64,000 bases of DNA from Pardosa pseudoannulata. Its lineage: Eukaryota; Arthropoda; Arachnida; Araneae; Lycosidae. A program made the translations under genes and the position numbers. The number at the start of each line of letters is the position of its first letter. The first letter of the stretch is position 1. Positions 35,400 through 48,239 of this stretch are shown piece after piece. The stretch spans positions 85,255,245 through 85,319,244 of the forward strand of contig CM063500.1 in NCBI GenBank assembly GCA_032207245.1. Reading direction: 5' to 3'. The notes below the pieces were generated by a model that saw nothing but the letters and a program-made list of their open reading frames with translations, was not told where the DNA came from and made no database searches.

Positions 35400-36550
35400 A
35401 AGTACTTTGGTACAAAAGGATTTGTGCATTTTTAGAAAGTTGATTTCTATTAAATTCAAAGCATTTTTTTTCACAGGACGATGTACAAAATTAGGCAGTT
35501 TTGAAATTAGAAGGTATGTAAAGAAATAAAACTTACAATAGAAAATTATTAAAAATATAACAAATACGCAAATTATACGTGTTCTGTGTTTAATTACTTA
35601 GTTAAATAAAGTATATTTAATTTTATCTAGATCCCTTTTCCGACTAAAACTGACGTTACAATTACCTTAACTAATGTGGGATATGAGCATATATTATAAA
35701 GCCACTTACATATTTATTAAAATATGAACTTAAAGAGCTTTTGTATAATATAAAATATACTAAAACTAGTGTTATCACGGATTAAAAATAAAATTTACGA
35801 TACAGTTTCTAAAATATTAAACTGTATAAAATAAATCAATGTCAAAGTTTTAGACGTAAAGGCATTTCTCGTCTAGAATATTAGCCATATCTAAATTTTA
35901 TGCAATCATCTATAAAACATGTTTAACTTTTCAAAGTAATGTTTCACATAACTGACATTATATTTTTCATTTCTGTTCTTTTTTATTATAAAATTTTAGA
36001 CCTTGAGAGTATTTTGTCATACACATTAAAAATTAATGGTTTTTGTAATATATAACTAGTACTGGAGTTTATTTTTAGTAAAACAAATACAGATTTCGTG
36101 GAATTTATTTATACCAACAAAAATATCAGTCAAAATCGGAAATAATGGTTTTATAAGTTTATCGGGTATTTTTTAGAATGTGAAACAGTTCTGGATCTTA
36201 TACAAATAAAACACCTTATCATGAAATAAAAAATGTTATATTATTTTTTAACTAAAAGTAAAATATGATTTTGATAGCCACCTGAGATAAAGGATTTAAA
36301 AATGGTAAGATTAAACAAAAGTTTCATAAGTTTAGCTGTAACCGCTATAATTTAAATTGCAAATTGTAGGTAAAAGTACTTTGCTGTTTAATATTTATAT
36401 TACATAAAATGAATCACTTCATATCTAAGAACGTTTTCCTAACAATAAATAAAATATCCCTGTAAAACTCACAGTTAAAATAAAGAATTTTCAATAATTA
36501 AGCAATGTCTTTACTATCTCATAATTTCCTCAGGGTAATTCTGAAGTTAA

Positions 36551-37102
36551 CCACTTAATGCACAGTTTTCTTTTTTTTTTTAAGGCCGGCCAAAGAAAAT
36601 CCTTTTTTTAATGTAAGAAACACAATTTAAAACGTTGTCTTGCCAAAAAAATTACAAAAATATAAAAAATAATCAAATTTTTGTTAAATTTTTGGATTTT
36701 CATAACATTGCAGAAAATAGTCGAATATTGTAATATTCTACTCACGTCGACTTTTTTTTATATTTCTTTTCAAATTCCTATTTTAGAATAAACATTACTA
36801 TCAGTAAAAATACGTATTTATACTTTTAAAACATAAATAATAACAATACTAGTATTTATAAAATTAATCAAAATTTTCTTTTGTGTGATATATTTCGAAA
36901 CAAGGTGCAGCACATAGTCCAACATTTCAACTATTACATATGTAACGACTCTCTTTTCTTTTCCTTTTTCCTTTTCTATCTCTTTTAGCAAAACACACAG
37001 CTCAATACTTACAAAAGTACAACACCTCTCGAATTATCTCGAGTGTGCACAATTTGGCCAGTTTAGTGTGCTAAAGTTAACTCGAGCGTGCACATTAAGG
37101 GG
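36551..37102 (-). mobile_element. piggyBac MITE in array unit 1, with CRD relic
   Basis: TTAA occurs at 36547-36550 and 37103-37106, with ends CCACTTAATGCAC and, reversed, CCCCTTAATGTGCACG. On the minus strand the CRD reads [15 protein letters not shown], then a stop in place of a Cys, then [14 protein letters not shown]. The last motif is the canonical piggyBac C-terminal ending, best preserved in this unit. Confidence 0.85.
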
Positions 37103-38197
37103 TTAATTTAAAATGCGATAGTAAAAAGAAATTTAAATTTTATGAAAAAAAATAAGTAAAAGATAATTACAATTTCATTAGTATTTTATTCTTTTTCTTT
37201 CTTTTAATTATAATAAAAATTCATAAAATAATATGCAACAACAATTTCTAAAAGAAAAATACTTAACCTTCCAGATTCCCTTTTCACCTAAAACTGACGT
37301 TAAAATTATCTTAATTAATGTGGGATATGAGTATATACTATAAAGCCACATGCATATTTATTAAAATATGAATTTTAAGAGCTTTATATAATATGAAATA
37401 TTAGTAAAAAACTACTGTTATCATGGATTAAAAATGTAAAATTTAGGAGGGCATTTCTAAAATTTTAAACGGGATAAAATAAGTTAATGTCAAAGTTTTA
37501 GACTGAAAGCATTTCTCGTCTAGAATATTAGCCATATGTAAGTTTTATGCAATCATCTATAAAACATGTTTATCTTTTCAAAGTAATATTTCAGATAACT
37601 GACATTATATTTTTTGTTTCTGTTCTTTTTTATTAGACAATTATACACCTTGAGAGTATTTTGTCCCACACATCAAAAAGTGATGGGGTTTGTAGCATAT
37701 AACTAGTACTAGAGTTTATTTTTAGTAAAACAAATACAGATTTCATGGAATTTATTTATACCAACAAAACTATCTGTCAAAATCGGAAATAATGGTTTTA
37801 TAAGTTTATCGGGTATTTTTTAGAATGTGAAACAGTTCTGGATCTTATACAAATAAAACACCTTATCATGAAATAAAAAATGTTATATTATTTTTTAACT
37901 AAAAGTAAAATATGATTTTGATAGCCACCTGAGATAAAGGATTTAAAAATGGTAAGATTAAACAAAAGTTTCATAAGTTTAGCTGTAACCGCTATAATTT
38001 AAATTGCAAATTGTAGGTAAAAGTACTTTGCTGTTTAATATTTATATTACATAAAATGAATCACTTCATATCTAAGAACGTTTTCCTAACAATAAATAAA
38101 ATATCCCTGTAAAACTGACCGTTAAAATAAAGAATTTTCAATAATTAAGCAATGTCTTTACTATCTCATAATTTCCTCAGGGTAATTCTGAAATTAA

Positions 38198-38741
38198 CCC
38201 CTTAATGCACACTTTTTTTTAAGGCCGGCCAAAAAAAATGAATTTTTTAATGTAAAAAACACAATTTAGAACTTTGTTTTACCAAGCAAATTACAAAAAT
38301 ACAAATATAATCAAATTTTTTGTTAAAATTTTGAATTTTGATAACATTGCAGAAAATAGTCGAATATTGTAATATTACACACACTTAGACTTTTTTTTAA
38401 TCTTGCTTTTCAAATTCCCATTTCAGAATAACCATTATTATCAGTTAAAATACTTATTAATACTTTTAAAACATAAATAATAACAATACTAGTATTTATA
38501 AAATTAATCAAAATTTTCTTTTGAAGATATATTTCGAAGCAATGTGCATCATATAGTCCAACATTGCAACTATTACACATGTAACGACTCTCTTTTCTTT
38601 TCCTTTTTCCTTTGATATTTCTTTTAGCCCAACATACAGCGTAATATCTACAAAAGTACAACGCCGCTCGAATTATCTCGAGTATGCACAATTTGGCCAG
38701 TTTAGTGTGCTCGAGTTAACTCGAGCGTGCACGTTAAGGGG
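38198..38741 (-). mobile_element. piggyBac MITE in array unit 2, open CRD frame
   Basis: TTAA occurs at 38194-38197 and 38742-38745; ends CCCCTTAATGCAC and, reversed, CCCCTTAACGTGCACG. The minus strand holds an uninterrupted 93-codon frame (38410-38691) that begins only about 50 bp inside the 5' end and encodes the CRD. Confidence 0.88.
38410..38691 (-). CDS. CRD-only piggyBac-derived ORF
   Basis: The frame of 93 codons begins at ATG 38691. It contains CRYYAVCWAKRN, a basic linker [11 protein letters not shown], then [18 protein letters not shown], and a hydrophobic unrelated tail from 3' sequence. In piggyBac transposases this zinc-binding domain sits after the DDE core and binds subterminal DNA. 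Compared with unit 1 (GLCAAPCFEIYHT), two cross-brace residues are lost (Cys to Tyr, His to Leu), so folding is doubtful. The catalytic core was lost by a deletion that joined the 5' end to the CRD. Expression is unknown; it may be a relic that is open by chance. Confidence 0.4.
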   Translation of the reverse strand: MCILEIIRAALYFCRYYAVCWAKRNIKGKRKRKESRYMCNSCNVGLYDAHCFEIYLQKKILINFINTSIVIIYVLKVLISILTDNNGYSEMGI

Positions 38742-39836
38742 TTAATTTAAAATGCGATAGCACAAAGAAACTTAAATTTTATGAAAAAAAATAAGTAAAA
38801 GATAATTACAATTTCATTAGTATTTTATTCTTTTTCTTTCTTTTAATTATAATAAAAATTCATAAAATAATATGCAACAACAATTTCTAAAAGAAAAATA
38901 CTTAACCTTCCAGATTCCCTTTTCACCTAAAACTGACGTTAAAATTATCTTAATTAATGTGGGATATGAGTATATACTATAAAGCCACATGCATATTTAT
39001 TAAAATATGAATTTTAAGAGCTTTATATAATATGAAATATTAGTAAAAAACTACTGTTATCATGGATTAAAAATGTAAAATTTAGGAGGGCATTTCTAAA
39101 ATTTTAAACGGGATAAAATAAGTTAATGTCAAAGTTTTAGACTGAAAGCATTTCTCGTCTAGAATATTAGCCATATGTAAGTTTTATGCAATCATCTATA
39201 AAACATGTTTATCTTTTCAAAGTAATATTTCAGATAACTGACATTATATTTTCTGTTTCTGTTCTTTTTTATTAGACAATTATACACCTTGAGAGTATTT
39301 TGTACACATCAAAAAGTGATGGGGTTTGTAGCATATAACTAGTACTGGAGTTTATTTTTAGTAAAACAAATACAGATTTCGTGGAATTTATTTATACCAA
39401 CAAAAATATCAGTCAAAATCGGAAATAATGGTTTTATAAGTTTATCGGGTATTTTTTAGAATGTGAAACAGTTCTGGATCTTATACAAATAAAACACCTT
39501 ATCATGAAATAAAAAATGTTATATTATTTTTTAACTAAAAGTAAAATATGATTTTGATAGCCACCTGAGATAAAGGATTTAAAAATGGTAAGATTAAACA
39601 AAAGTTTCATAAGTTTAGCTTAACCGCTATAGATAGCTTTAAATTATGACTTGGGGGTAAGTATATTTTCTATTTAATATGTATGTTGTATAAAATTAAT
39701 TATTTCACATGTAAGTACTATTTCCTAGCAATAAATAAAATATCCCTGTAAAACTGACCGTTAAAACAAAAGATTTCCAATAATTAAGCAATGTCTTCAG
39801 TATCTCATAATTTCCTCAGGGTAATTCTGAAATTAA

Positions 39837-40358
39837 CTTATTAATGCACAGTTTTTTTTTAAAGGCCGGCCAAAAAAATGAATTTTTTTAATGTAAAAAA
39901 CACAATTTAGAACGTTGCCAAGAAAATTACAAAAATACAAAAATAATCAAAATTTTTATTGCAATTTTGGATTTTGATAACATTGCAGAAAATAGTCGAA
40001 TATTGTAATATTACACACACATCGACTGACTTTTTTAAATTGTAATATTCAGAATAAACATTATTATCAGTAAAAATACTTATTTATACTTTTAAAACAT
40101 AAATAATAACAATACTAGTATTTATAAAATTAATCAAAATTTTCTTTTGTGTGATATATTTCGAAACAAGGTGCAGCACATAGTCCAACATTGCAACTAT
40201 TACACATGTAACGACTCTCTTTTCTTTTCCTTTTTCCTTTGCTATTGCAACATAAGCGTAATATCTACAAAAGTACAACGCCGCTCGAATTATCTCGAGT
40301 ATGCACAATTTGGCCAGTTTAGTGTGCTCGAGTTAACTCGAGCGTGCACGTTAAGGGG
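39837..40358 (-). mobile_element. piggyBac MITE in array unit 3
   Basis: The left TTAA is at 39833-39836 followed by CTTATTAATGCAC; the right TTAA is at 40359-40362. The CRD is frameshifted by a short deletion near 40250 (the frame reads [15 protein letters not shown]). Confidence 0.85.
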
Positions 40359-41462
40359 TTAATTTAAAATGCGATAGCACAAAGAAACTTAAATTTTATG
40401 AAAAAAAATAAGTAAAAGATAATTACAATTTCATTAGTATTTTATTCTTTTTCTTTCTTTTAATTATAATAAAAATTCATAAAATAATATGCAACAACAA
40501 TTTCTAAAAGAAAAATACTTAACCTTCCAGATTCCCTTTTCACCTAAAACTGACGTTAAAATTATCTTAATTAATGTGGGATATGAGTATATACTATAAA
40601 GCCACATGCATATTTATTAAAATATGAATTTTAAGAGCTTTATATAATATGAAATATTAGTAAAAAAACTACTGTTATCATGGATTAAAAATGTAAAATT
40701 TAGGAGGGCATTTCTAAAATTTTAAACGGGATAAAATAAGTTAATGTCAAAGTTTTAGACTGAAAGCATTTCTCGTCTAGAATATTAGCCATATGTAAGT
40801 TTTATGCAATCATCTATAAAACATGTTTATCTTTTCAAAGTAATATTTCAGATAACTGACATTATATTTTCTGTTTCTGTTCTTTTTTATTAGACAATTA
40901 TACACCTTGAGAGTATTTTGTCCCACACATCAAAAAGTGATGGGGTTTGTAGCATATAACTAGTACTAGAGTTTATTTATAGTAAAACAAATACAGATTT
41001 CGTGGAATTTATTTATACCAACAGAAATATTAGTCAAAATTGGAAATAATGGTTTTATATGTTTATCGGGTATTTTTTAGAATGTGAAACAGTTCTGGAT
41101 CTTATACAAATAAAACACCTTATCATGAAGTAAAAAATGTTATATTATTTGTATTTTAAACTAAAGGTAAAATATGATTTTGCTAGTCACCTGAGATAAA
41201 GGATTTAAAAATGGTACGATTAATGAAAAGTTTCATAAGTTTGGCTTAACAGCTATAGATAGCTTTAAATTATGACTTGGGGGTAAGTATATTTTCTATT
41301 TAATATGTATGTTGTATAAAATTAATTATTTCACATGTAAGTACTATTTCCTAGCAATAAATAAAATATCCCTGTAAAACTGACCGTTAAAACAAAAGAT
41401 TTCCAATAATTGAGCAATGTCTTCAGTATCTCATAATTTCCTCAGGGTAATTCTGAAATTAA

Positions 41463-42005
<543 letters not shown>

Positions 42006-43102
42006 TTAATTTAAAATGCGATAGTAAAAAGAAATTTAAATTTTATGAAAAAAAATAAGTAAAAGATAATTACAATTTCATTAGTATTTTATTCTTTTTC
42101 TTTCTTTTAATTATAATAAAAATTCATAAAATAATATGCAACAACAATTTCTAAAAGAAAAATACTTAACCTTCCAGATTCCCTTTTCACCTAAAACTGA
42201 CGTTAAAATTATCTTAATTAATGTGGGATATGAGTATATACTATAAAGCCACATGCATATTTATTAAAATATGAATTTTAAGAGCTTTATATAATATGAA
42301 ATATTAGTAAAAAACTACTGTTATCATGGATTAAAAATGTAAAATTTAGGAGGGCATTTCTAAAATTTTAAACTGGATAAAATAAGTTAATGTCAAAGTT
42401 TTAGACTTAAAGCATTTCTCGTCTAGAATATTAGCCATATGTAAGTTTTATGCAATCATCTATAAAACATGTTTATCTTTTCAAAGTAATATTTCAGATA
42501 ACTGACATTATATTTTTTGTTTCTGTTCTTTTTTATTAGACAATTATACACCTTGAGAGTATTTTGTCCCACACATCAAAAAGTGATGGGGTTTGTAGCA
42601 TATAACTAGTACTAGAGTTTATTTTTAGTAAAACAAATACAGATTTCATGGAATTTATTTATACCAACAAAACTATCTGTCAAAATCGGAAATAATGGTT
42701 TTATAATTTTATCGGGTAATTTTTAGAATGTGAAAGAGTTCTGGATCTTATTCAAATAAAACACCTTATCATGAAGTAAAAAATGTTATATTATTTTTTT
42801 AAACTAAAGGTAAAATAAGATTTTCCTAATCACCTGAGATAAAGCATTTAAAAATGGTACGATTCAACAAAAGTTTCATAAGTTTAGCTGTAACCGCTAT
42901 AATTTAAATTGTGACTTGTGGGTAAAAGTATTTTATTATTTAATATTTATATTATATAAAATGAATCACTTCACATCTAAGAACGCTTTCGTAACAATAA
43001 ATAAAATATCCCTGTAAAACTGACCGTTAAAATAAAAGGTTTTCAATAATTAAGCAATGTCTTCACTATCTCATAATTTCCTCAGGGTAATTCTGAAGTT
43101 AA

Positions 43103-43646
43103 CCCCTTAATGCACAGTTTTCTTTTTTTTTTTAAGGCCGGTTAAAAAATCTCTTTTTTAATGTAAGAAACACAATTTAGAACTTTGTCTTGCCAGGATT
43201 ATTACAAAAATACAAAAATAATCAAAATTTTTATTGCAATTTTTGATTTGACAACATTGCAGAAAATAGTCGAATATTGTAATATTACACTGACATCGAC
43301 TTTTTTTTATCTTGCTTTTCAAATTGCCCTTTCAGAATAAACTTTATTGTAAAAATACTTATTTATGCTATTAAATCATAAATAATAACCATACTAGTAT
43401 TCATAAAATTAATCATAATTTTTTTTGTGTGATATATTTCGAAACAATGTGCAGCACAAAGCCCAACATTGTAACTATTACACATTTAACGACTCTCTTT
43501 TCGTTTCCTTTTTCATTTGCTACCTCTTTTAGTACAACACATACCGCAATATCTACAAAAGTACAACGCCGCTAGAATTATCTCGAGTGTGCACAGTTTG
43601 ACCAGTTTAGTGTGCTCGAGTTAACTCGAGCGTACGCGTTAAGGGG
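43103..43646 (-). mobile_element. piggyBac MITE in array unit 5
   Basis: TTAA occurs at 43099-43102 and 43647-43650; ends CCCCTTAATGCAC and, reversed, CCCCTTAACGCGTACG. This is the most diverged MITE of the array. The right end carries the 16-bp palindrome CTCGAGTTAACTCGAG at about 43615-43630. Confidence 0.85.
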
Positions 43647-43800
43647 TTAATGTAAAATACGATAGTAAAAATAAATTTAAATTACCTGAAAAAAATAAGT
43701 AAAAAATAGTTATAATTTCATTAGCATTTTTTTCTTTCAATTATTATAAAAATTCATAAAATAATATTAAACAACACATTTCTACAAAACAAATACTTAA

Positions 43801-45034
43801 AATTCCCTAAAATAAATATTTAATGTAATTTTTATAGCACCTTTCTTAAATTAATTTGCAGATTATTATTGTATGTATTTATAAAAATAGAAAAATATTT
43901 GCATCAAACTTAACACTCTTTTGCCCTTTTCTTTAAAAATTTCAAACAAAGTAAAAATTTAAATCTCATATCAATACTTAATAAGGAAACAATATTAAAA
44001 CATTCTGACAAAGATTGTAATTCTGAATTTAAAACATGAATACTCTTTTAAGAGTTTAAATATTTATTAGTATAAATGTCTTTAAAACATTCTTTCAATG
44101 TACTTACAAAATCATAAACTGCATTTCTCCTTCTCAATGTCTTTTCCGAATAATTTAAATCCTTGCCAAACTCTTGAGACAGATTTTGTTTGTCACAAGT
44201 CAACACAAAGTGCGGTTTCATTTTTATTTTAACTAAAGAGTGTCTGTAAAAGATGAATAATATGAATTATAAATACTTTTTAGAGAAAATTTATGTATAT
44301 ATCGCAAAGAAAAAGAGTTTGATCTAAATATTTTATCTTTGAATAAGTACCGCTGAGTTTTCTTGAGGAATGCATTCTTTGAAAAGAACATTTAAGATAA
44401 TGATGAAATTATTAAATAAAACATGTAGAGATTTTATAAATTTTTCAAAGTTTGTGGTGACTACAATTTGTAATATTTGTACATATTTTTCATATAATAT
44501 CGTAAATAGTTATCTTTTTTTTATTGATTTATTATTAATATTTATATGGGCTCCATGGCCAGCGGTCAAAATTGTACATATACTCGAGACTGGTGGAAAT
44601 AAAAATAAAGAAGCAGGACTTTAACTCAGCAGCAATGAGCTACCATGCACGCGCCATGAGGCAGTTTCTTCTTTCTAGAGAAAGTTGCTATTTATATAAA
44701 AGAATCGTTTCAAGAGTGGCCCTTGTCGTGTAGCTCTCGTTTATATTTAGGTATTTACCTATAATCAAATCTATAGTGATATTTATGTTTTTAGTCAACA
44801 AGAATAAGTTACGTTGTGTAAAATATTTAAGTACTAAACTCAACCACAGGTTCTGAGAGACTACAGACTTAAAATAAAAAATAAACTAATAAGCTAAATT
44901 AAGAGTGACTGAAAACAGCTTTAAAGTAAAAATAAGTAGATTCATTATGATATACACATATCTATATACAGACAATCGGATTTAATCTTCATAAAATTTA
45001 CTTTTTCAACAAGTTCAATTAGGTGATACACTAA
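43801..45034. other. AT-rich DNA without supported gene
   Basis: A weak tRNA-like patch at about 44560-44665 could be an old SINE head (see rejected items). A TATATAAAAG sequence at about 44693 has no gene to serve. Confidence 0.4.
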
Positions 45035-45305
45035 TTAACCCTCTGCCTGCTCATCCCGCGATTTCCACGGGCAACTCAAATGTAGCAAATTCTGCTCATC
45101 CCGCGATTTCCGCGGGCATGTGTTTTTCTTCCTTTATCGATGAGCGCATCCTGTTTATTCCCCGTTTAAGCTCTTAAATAAATCATATACAGTATTAGAC
45201 GTTTAATTTACGTTTTGACCAACCGATACCATTAGTTATCAATTTTATTGCCGTATTTGAAGGCTCGTAGTATTACCGCTAACTTTTTGCGGTTTTCTTA
45301 TCAGA

Positions 45306-45580
45306 AATGGGTGCTAGAAAACGATCAGCGATTGACAGAGTGTATATTCCTGATTCAGATTCTGAAAGCAATTTTAGTTGAGATAATGATATTGATATAG
45401 AAGTTTTGGTCTGCTTCTCATATAGCGATGAATTTGATAATGATTCAATAAACGTGCAAAGCGTTAGGCAGTGTTGCAAAATTGATAGGAACGCTACGCT
45501 CCGAAAACAACAGGGGAATCATTATATTAAAATTTTCAGGCGGTTCTTAGATCAATCGTTGTGGAATGCCTATGTACTTT
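45306..45580 (+). pseudogene. piggyBac transposase N-terminal relic
   Basis: The plus strand reads MGARKRSAIDRVYIPDSDSE, then SNFS and a stop, then DNDIDIEVL. An acidic, Ser-rich N-terminus is typical of piggyBac transposases. It runs open after the stop for about 60 codons and then changes frame into the C-terminal piece. Confidence 0.6.
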
Positions 45581-45923
45581 ACTAAAACAAAACCCCAGAC
45601 AAACTATAAAACTTTTGGAATTTTGTTTGAAATTTGTTGAAGAAAGTATCGAAAAATATTCGGATACAAATAAAAGCGGTTGTCCTGGAAGACCGAGTTC
45701 TACTTGCAAACCTTTCATATCGATACCTCGTTATTTTCCAAGTGACATACCACCTAAACCCATAAAAAGAGAACCTCGAAGACAATGTCGTGTATGCTGT
45801 TCGGGAAAAGATGCAAAGGGCAAAAAAATTTGCAAAGAAACACGAATCTGGTGCAAAGACTGGGAAGTTGGAATTTGCCTTGAATCTTGCTTCAAACCCT
45901 ATCACACTAAACTGCATTTCTAA
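45561..45923 (+). pseudogene. piggyBac transposase C-terminal fragment with intact CRD
   Basis: The 120-codon frame keeps the region just before the CRD and a complete cysteine-rich domain. RRQCRVCCSGKDAKGKK is followed by ETRIWCKDWEVGICLESC and FKPYHT. All expected Cys/His positions are present except one, because CKDW replaces the usual CxxC second Cys. No DDE residues remain. In the intact enzyme the domain docks on the transposon ends. Here it could at most give a DNA-binding fragment; no evidence of expression. Confidence 0.75.
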
Positions 45924-46321
45924 GATATTTTTAGTCAGTCCTTTATATATTCTTAAATTTTGTATATTTTTTATATTATTTAATAGATAGAAGCTATCTG
46001 TAATTCAATAGAAATTTATTTTAAAAAGAATTATTTTGGTGAAATCATCTGAAATTAGTTTCTAATGATACTTACAACTTAGTTTCTAAGGCTAAAAATC
46101 TATATAAAAAAAACTTTTTCTGGAAAGAAAACATGCATTTTTGAATTCTCCAATATATATAGATTTCAAATAGGCAATAAAAAAATATGTCATTTTTAAA
46201 GCGATTTCGGTCTAAAAATTGAGCAGTCAGAGGGTTAAGATCTGACAACAATTTTCAATCACTTAGGTAACAATATATAAGAGGGAGGACCTAATCTCAA
46301 CTTCAAACTATTTATAATAAG

Positions 46322-46888
46322 TACCTTTGTGGGTCTATATGGTGTGCCAAGGCGGTACTCCGGTAGGACGCTCTTGTGAAATGACGTAGATACTTTGCGT
46401 CTTATCTCAATTGGTGGAACGACAAAGTTGACTCCAGTCTCACTACTGGTCTGGGGCCATATAAATAACTTAAAGTGATTTTGAAAAAGCGGATGAGCTG
46501 GAAACTTCTGGTCGTTGAGAGATGTTGAGGTCTTTCTTGGGCCCAACTCCTTTGATCCCCGTACCCTGTCTTCGAGTCCTGAACATTTGCCGTTGACCTC
46601 CGAACTCTGAAAGTCAGACTGTTCTACTCTACTCGACTCCACTTCCGAACACACTGACCGTCAAACTTCTCTCCTTAACTGGACTCCCAAACACCCTTCC
46701 TCTTGACTTTTCATATTTTATGTATTTTTCATCTGTGTCCATTCTTATCTCTCTTCGTCCAATCAGGAGAGCCGTAAAAACCCTATTCATCTCCTTTACC
46801 CCGCCTTGAAACCGTAAACACTGGAAAACCTTACCCCTTCAGATTGGGCACTGTCCCTTAGGGACTCATAAATAACTCCACAAAGGTA
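46322..46888. other. GC-rich block bounded by 11-bp inverted repeat
   Basis: TACCTTTGTGG (46322-46332) faces CCACAAAGGTA (46878-46888); AATAAG flanks both in inverted sense. The interior is GC-rich with no recognised protein, although a 131-codon minus frame exists. A mobile element is likely by structure, but no target duplication is evident and the class is unknown. Confidence 0.4.
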
Positions 46889-47013
46889 ATTCTTATTTTG
46901 TGTCATGTACGAAGATGCGATTCTAATCTGGGACTGGGATAAGAACCCCACCCGAGGATCTCGCACACGGCGTTGAAATAATTTTATTGGTACTCTTCTC
47001 CTTTACAAAAGAT

Positions 47014-47090
47014 GTGATGAGGTCAGATTTAGATCCCAAGCATTTTACTTCTCGTATTAATTGATCTGGTTGATCTAAATCGCCTCATCA
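47014..47090. other. Long inverted repeat (hairpin)
   Basis: TGATGAGGTCAGATTTAGATC (arm 1, 47015-47035) pairs with GATCTAAATCGCCTCATCA (arm 2, 47072-47090), with one small bulge and a loop of about 36 nt. Confidence 0.7.
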
Positions 47091-47526
47091 CAGCCCTGAC
47101 AATACGGCACGTTGGTGTTGCCTGGAATCTTATTCCATAATCAGCTGCACTTAGTCGGTTCAACATCATTGTAATTCTTAGCCAAACTTCTTCATTGTGC
47201 AACTTCGCGAACAGTTGCTACTAATGCTTGGTGGACTTTTAAGTATACACAATTGTTAAATTTCCAGTCGCTTACTTTATTAAGTAAAATTGTACTTATG
47301 TAAATTTTAGACTCATATTTTCACATGTTCACAGTATATTTATGTAGATAACTACATTTGCTATCACTACATATTTTAGATAATCAAACGAACAGTTAGT
47401 TAATTGTAAGGAAACCTCTCATATGTCAGATAGCATTAGATCACCATATTTTACACAAAATCAAATTAAAATAAAAATAGTAAAATTCTAGAAAATTTCG
47501 TTTCATTCATAATTTTATTCTACGCA

Positions 47527-47718
<192 letters not shown>

Positions 47719-48239
47719 ATAGATTTGGAATTATGAAACATACACATGTTTGTACATCCAAACATCACAATGAAACTAATCAAAATGAGTTGGGGTGGTA
47801 TATTTGAATTTTCAAAAATAAAGTTTCTTTGAATGTACATACATACGCAAAACTGACGTCTGGCAAAATGCCTTAAGCTGTGAAGAAATTGGGTTTTTCT
47901 ATTGAAATTCAAGCATTCATATTTTTTGGGATTACAATATTTTTTAATTTCGTACAAGAAAATAAAAATTTATTATCAGTGCGTGTATTAAAATGGTACC
48001 CAATAAGAATTTTTAAAAGATCAAATTTTAGACAGAAAAATAAATATTTTTCCCACTCCGAAATATAACTTTTCTATTACATAGTATTATTAAATTTATA
48101 GTGAAAATATTATTATAACGTTAAATTCTGCTTCAATAATAATTTGTTTTGTTTTTAACACAATATTTTTACTTAACTAAGGAAAACTTTATCATTCAAT
48201 AAGTATAAATATTTTTTTCCTAACTCAACTGGCAATACA
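47719..48239. other. AT-rich DNA without recognised feature
   Basis: Nothing is supported here. Confidence 0.45.

Larger units (their letters stand above)
34820..35420. other. GC-rich block, possible LTR or mobile-element fragment
   Basis: This block of about 600 bp is strikingly GC-rich for the window. It opens with a direct repeat of about 100 bp (near 34860 and 34960), and each repeat holds a kappaB-like motif. It closes with a hairpin at 35362-35399. A 137-codon open frame over 34809-35222 has no recognised motif and includes the repeat. The composition, repeated enhancer-like motifs and lack of coding content would fit a solo LTR, but no TG...CA ends or target duplication were found. 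Confidence 0.4.
45039..46234 (+). mobile_element. piggyBac element lacking the catalytic core
   Basis: TTAA occurs at 45035-45038 and 46235-46238. The ends are CCCTCTGCCTGCTCA and, reversed, CCCTCTGACTGCTCA, with one mismatch in 15. Just inside the left end TGCTCATCCCGCGATTTCC recurs twice. The interior keeps a transposase N-terminus (from 45306) and the C-terminal CRD (to 45920). The DDE core between them is missing, so it is a 1.2-kb deletion derivative. Confidence 0.95.

Noticed and set aside
40084..40362. Frames on both strands in array unit 3 as genes
   Set aside because: They are frameshifted or antisense versions of the CRD relic in the MITE.
44560..44665. tRNA-like SINE head on the minus strand
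   Set aside because: Only a loose A-box-like TGGTAGCTCATTG is visible, the B box is degenerate, and no target duplication was found.
45582..45917. 111-codon minus-strand frame
   Set aside because: Antisense shadow of the piggyBac CRD fragment.
46259..46654. 131-codon minus-strand frame
   Set aside because: It lies in a GC-rich repeat-bounded block, with no domain and compositionally odd sequence.
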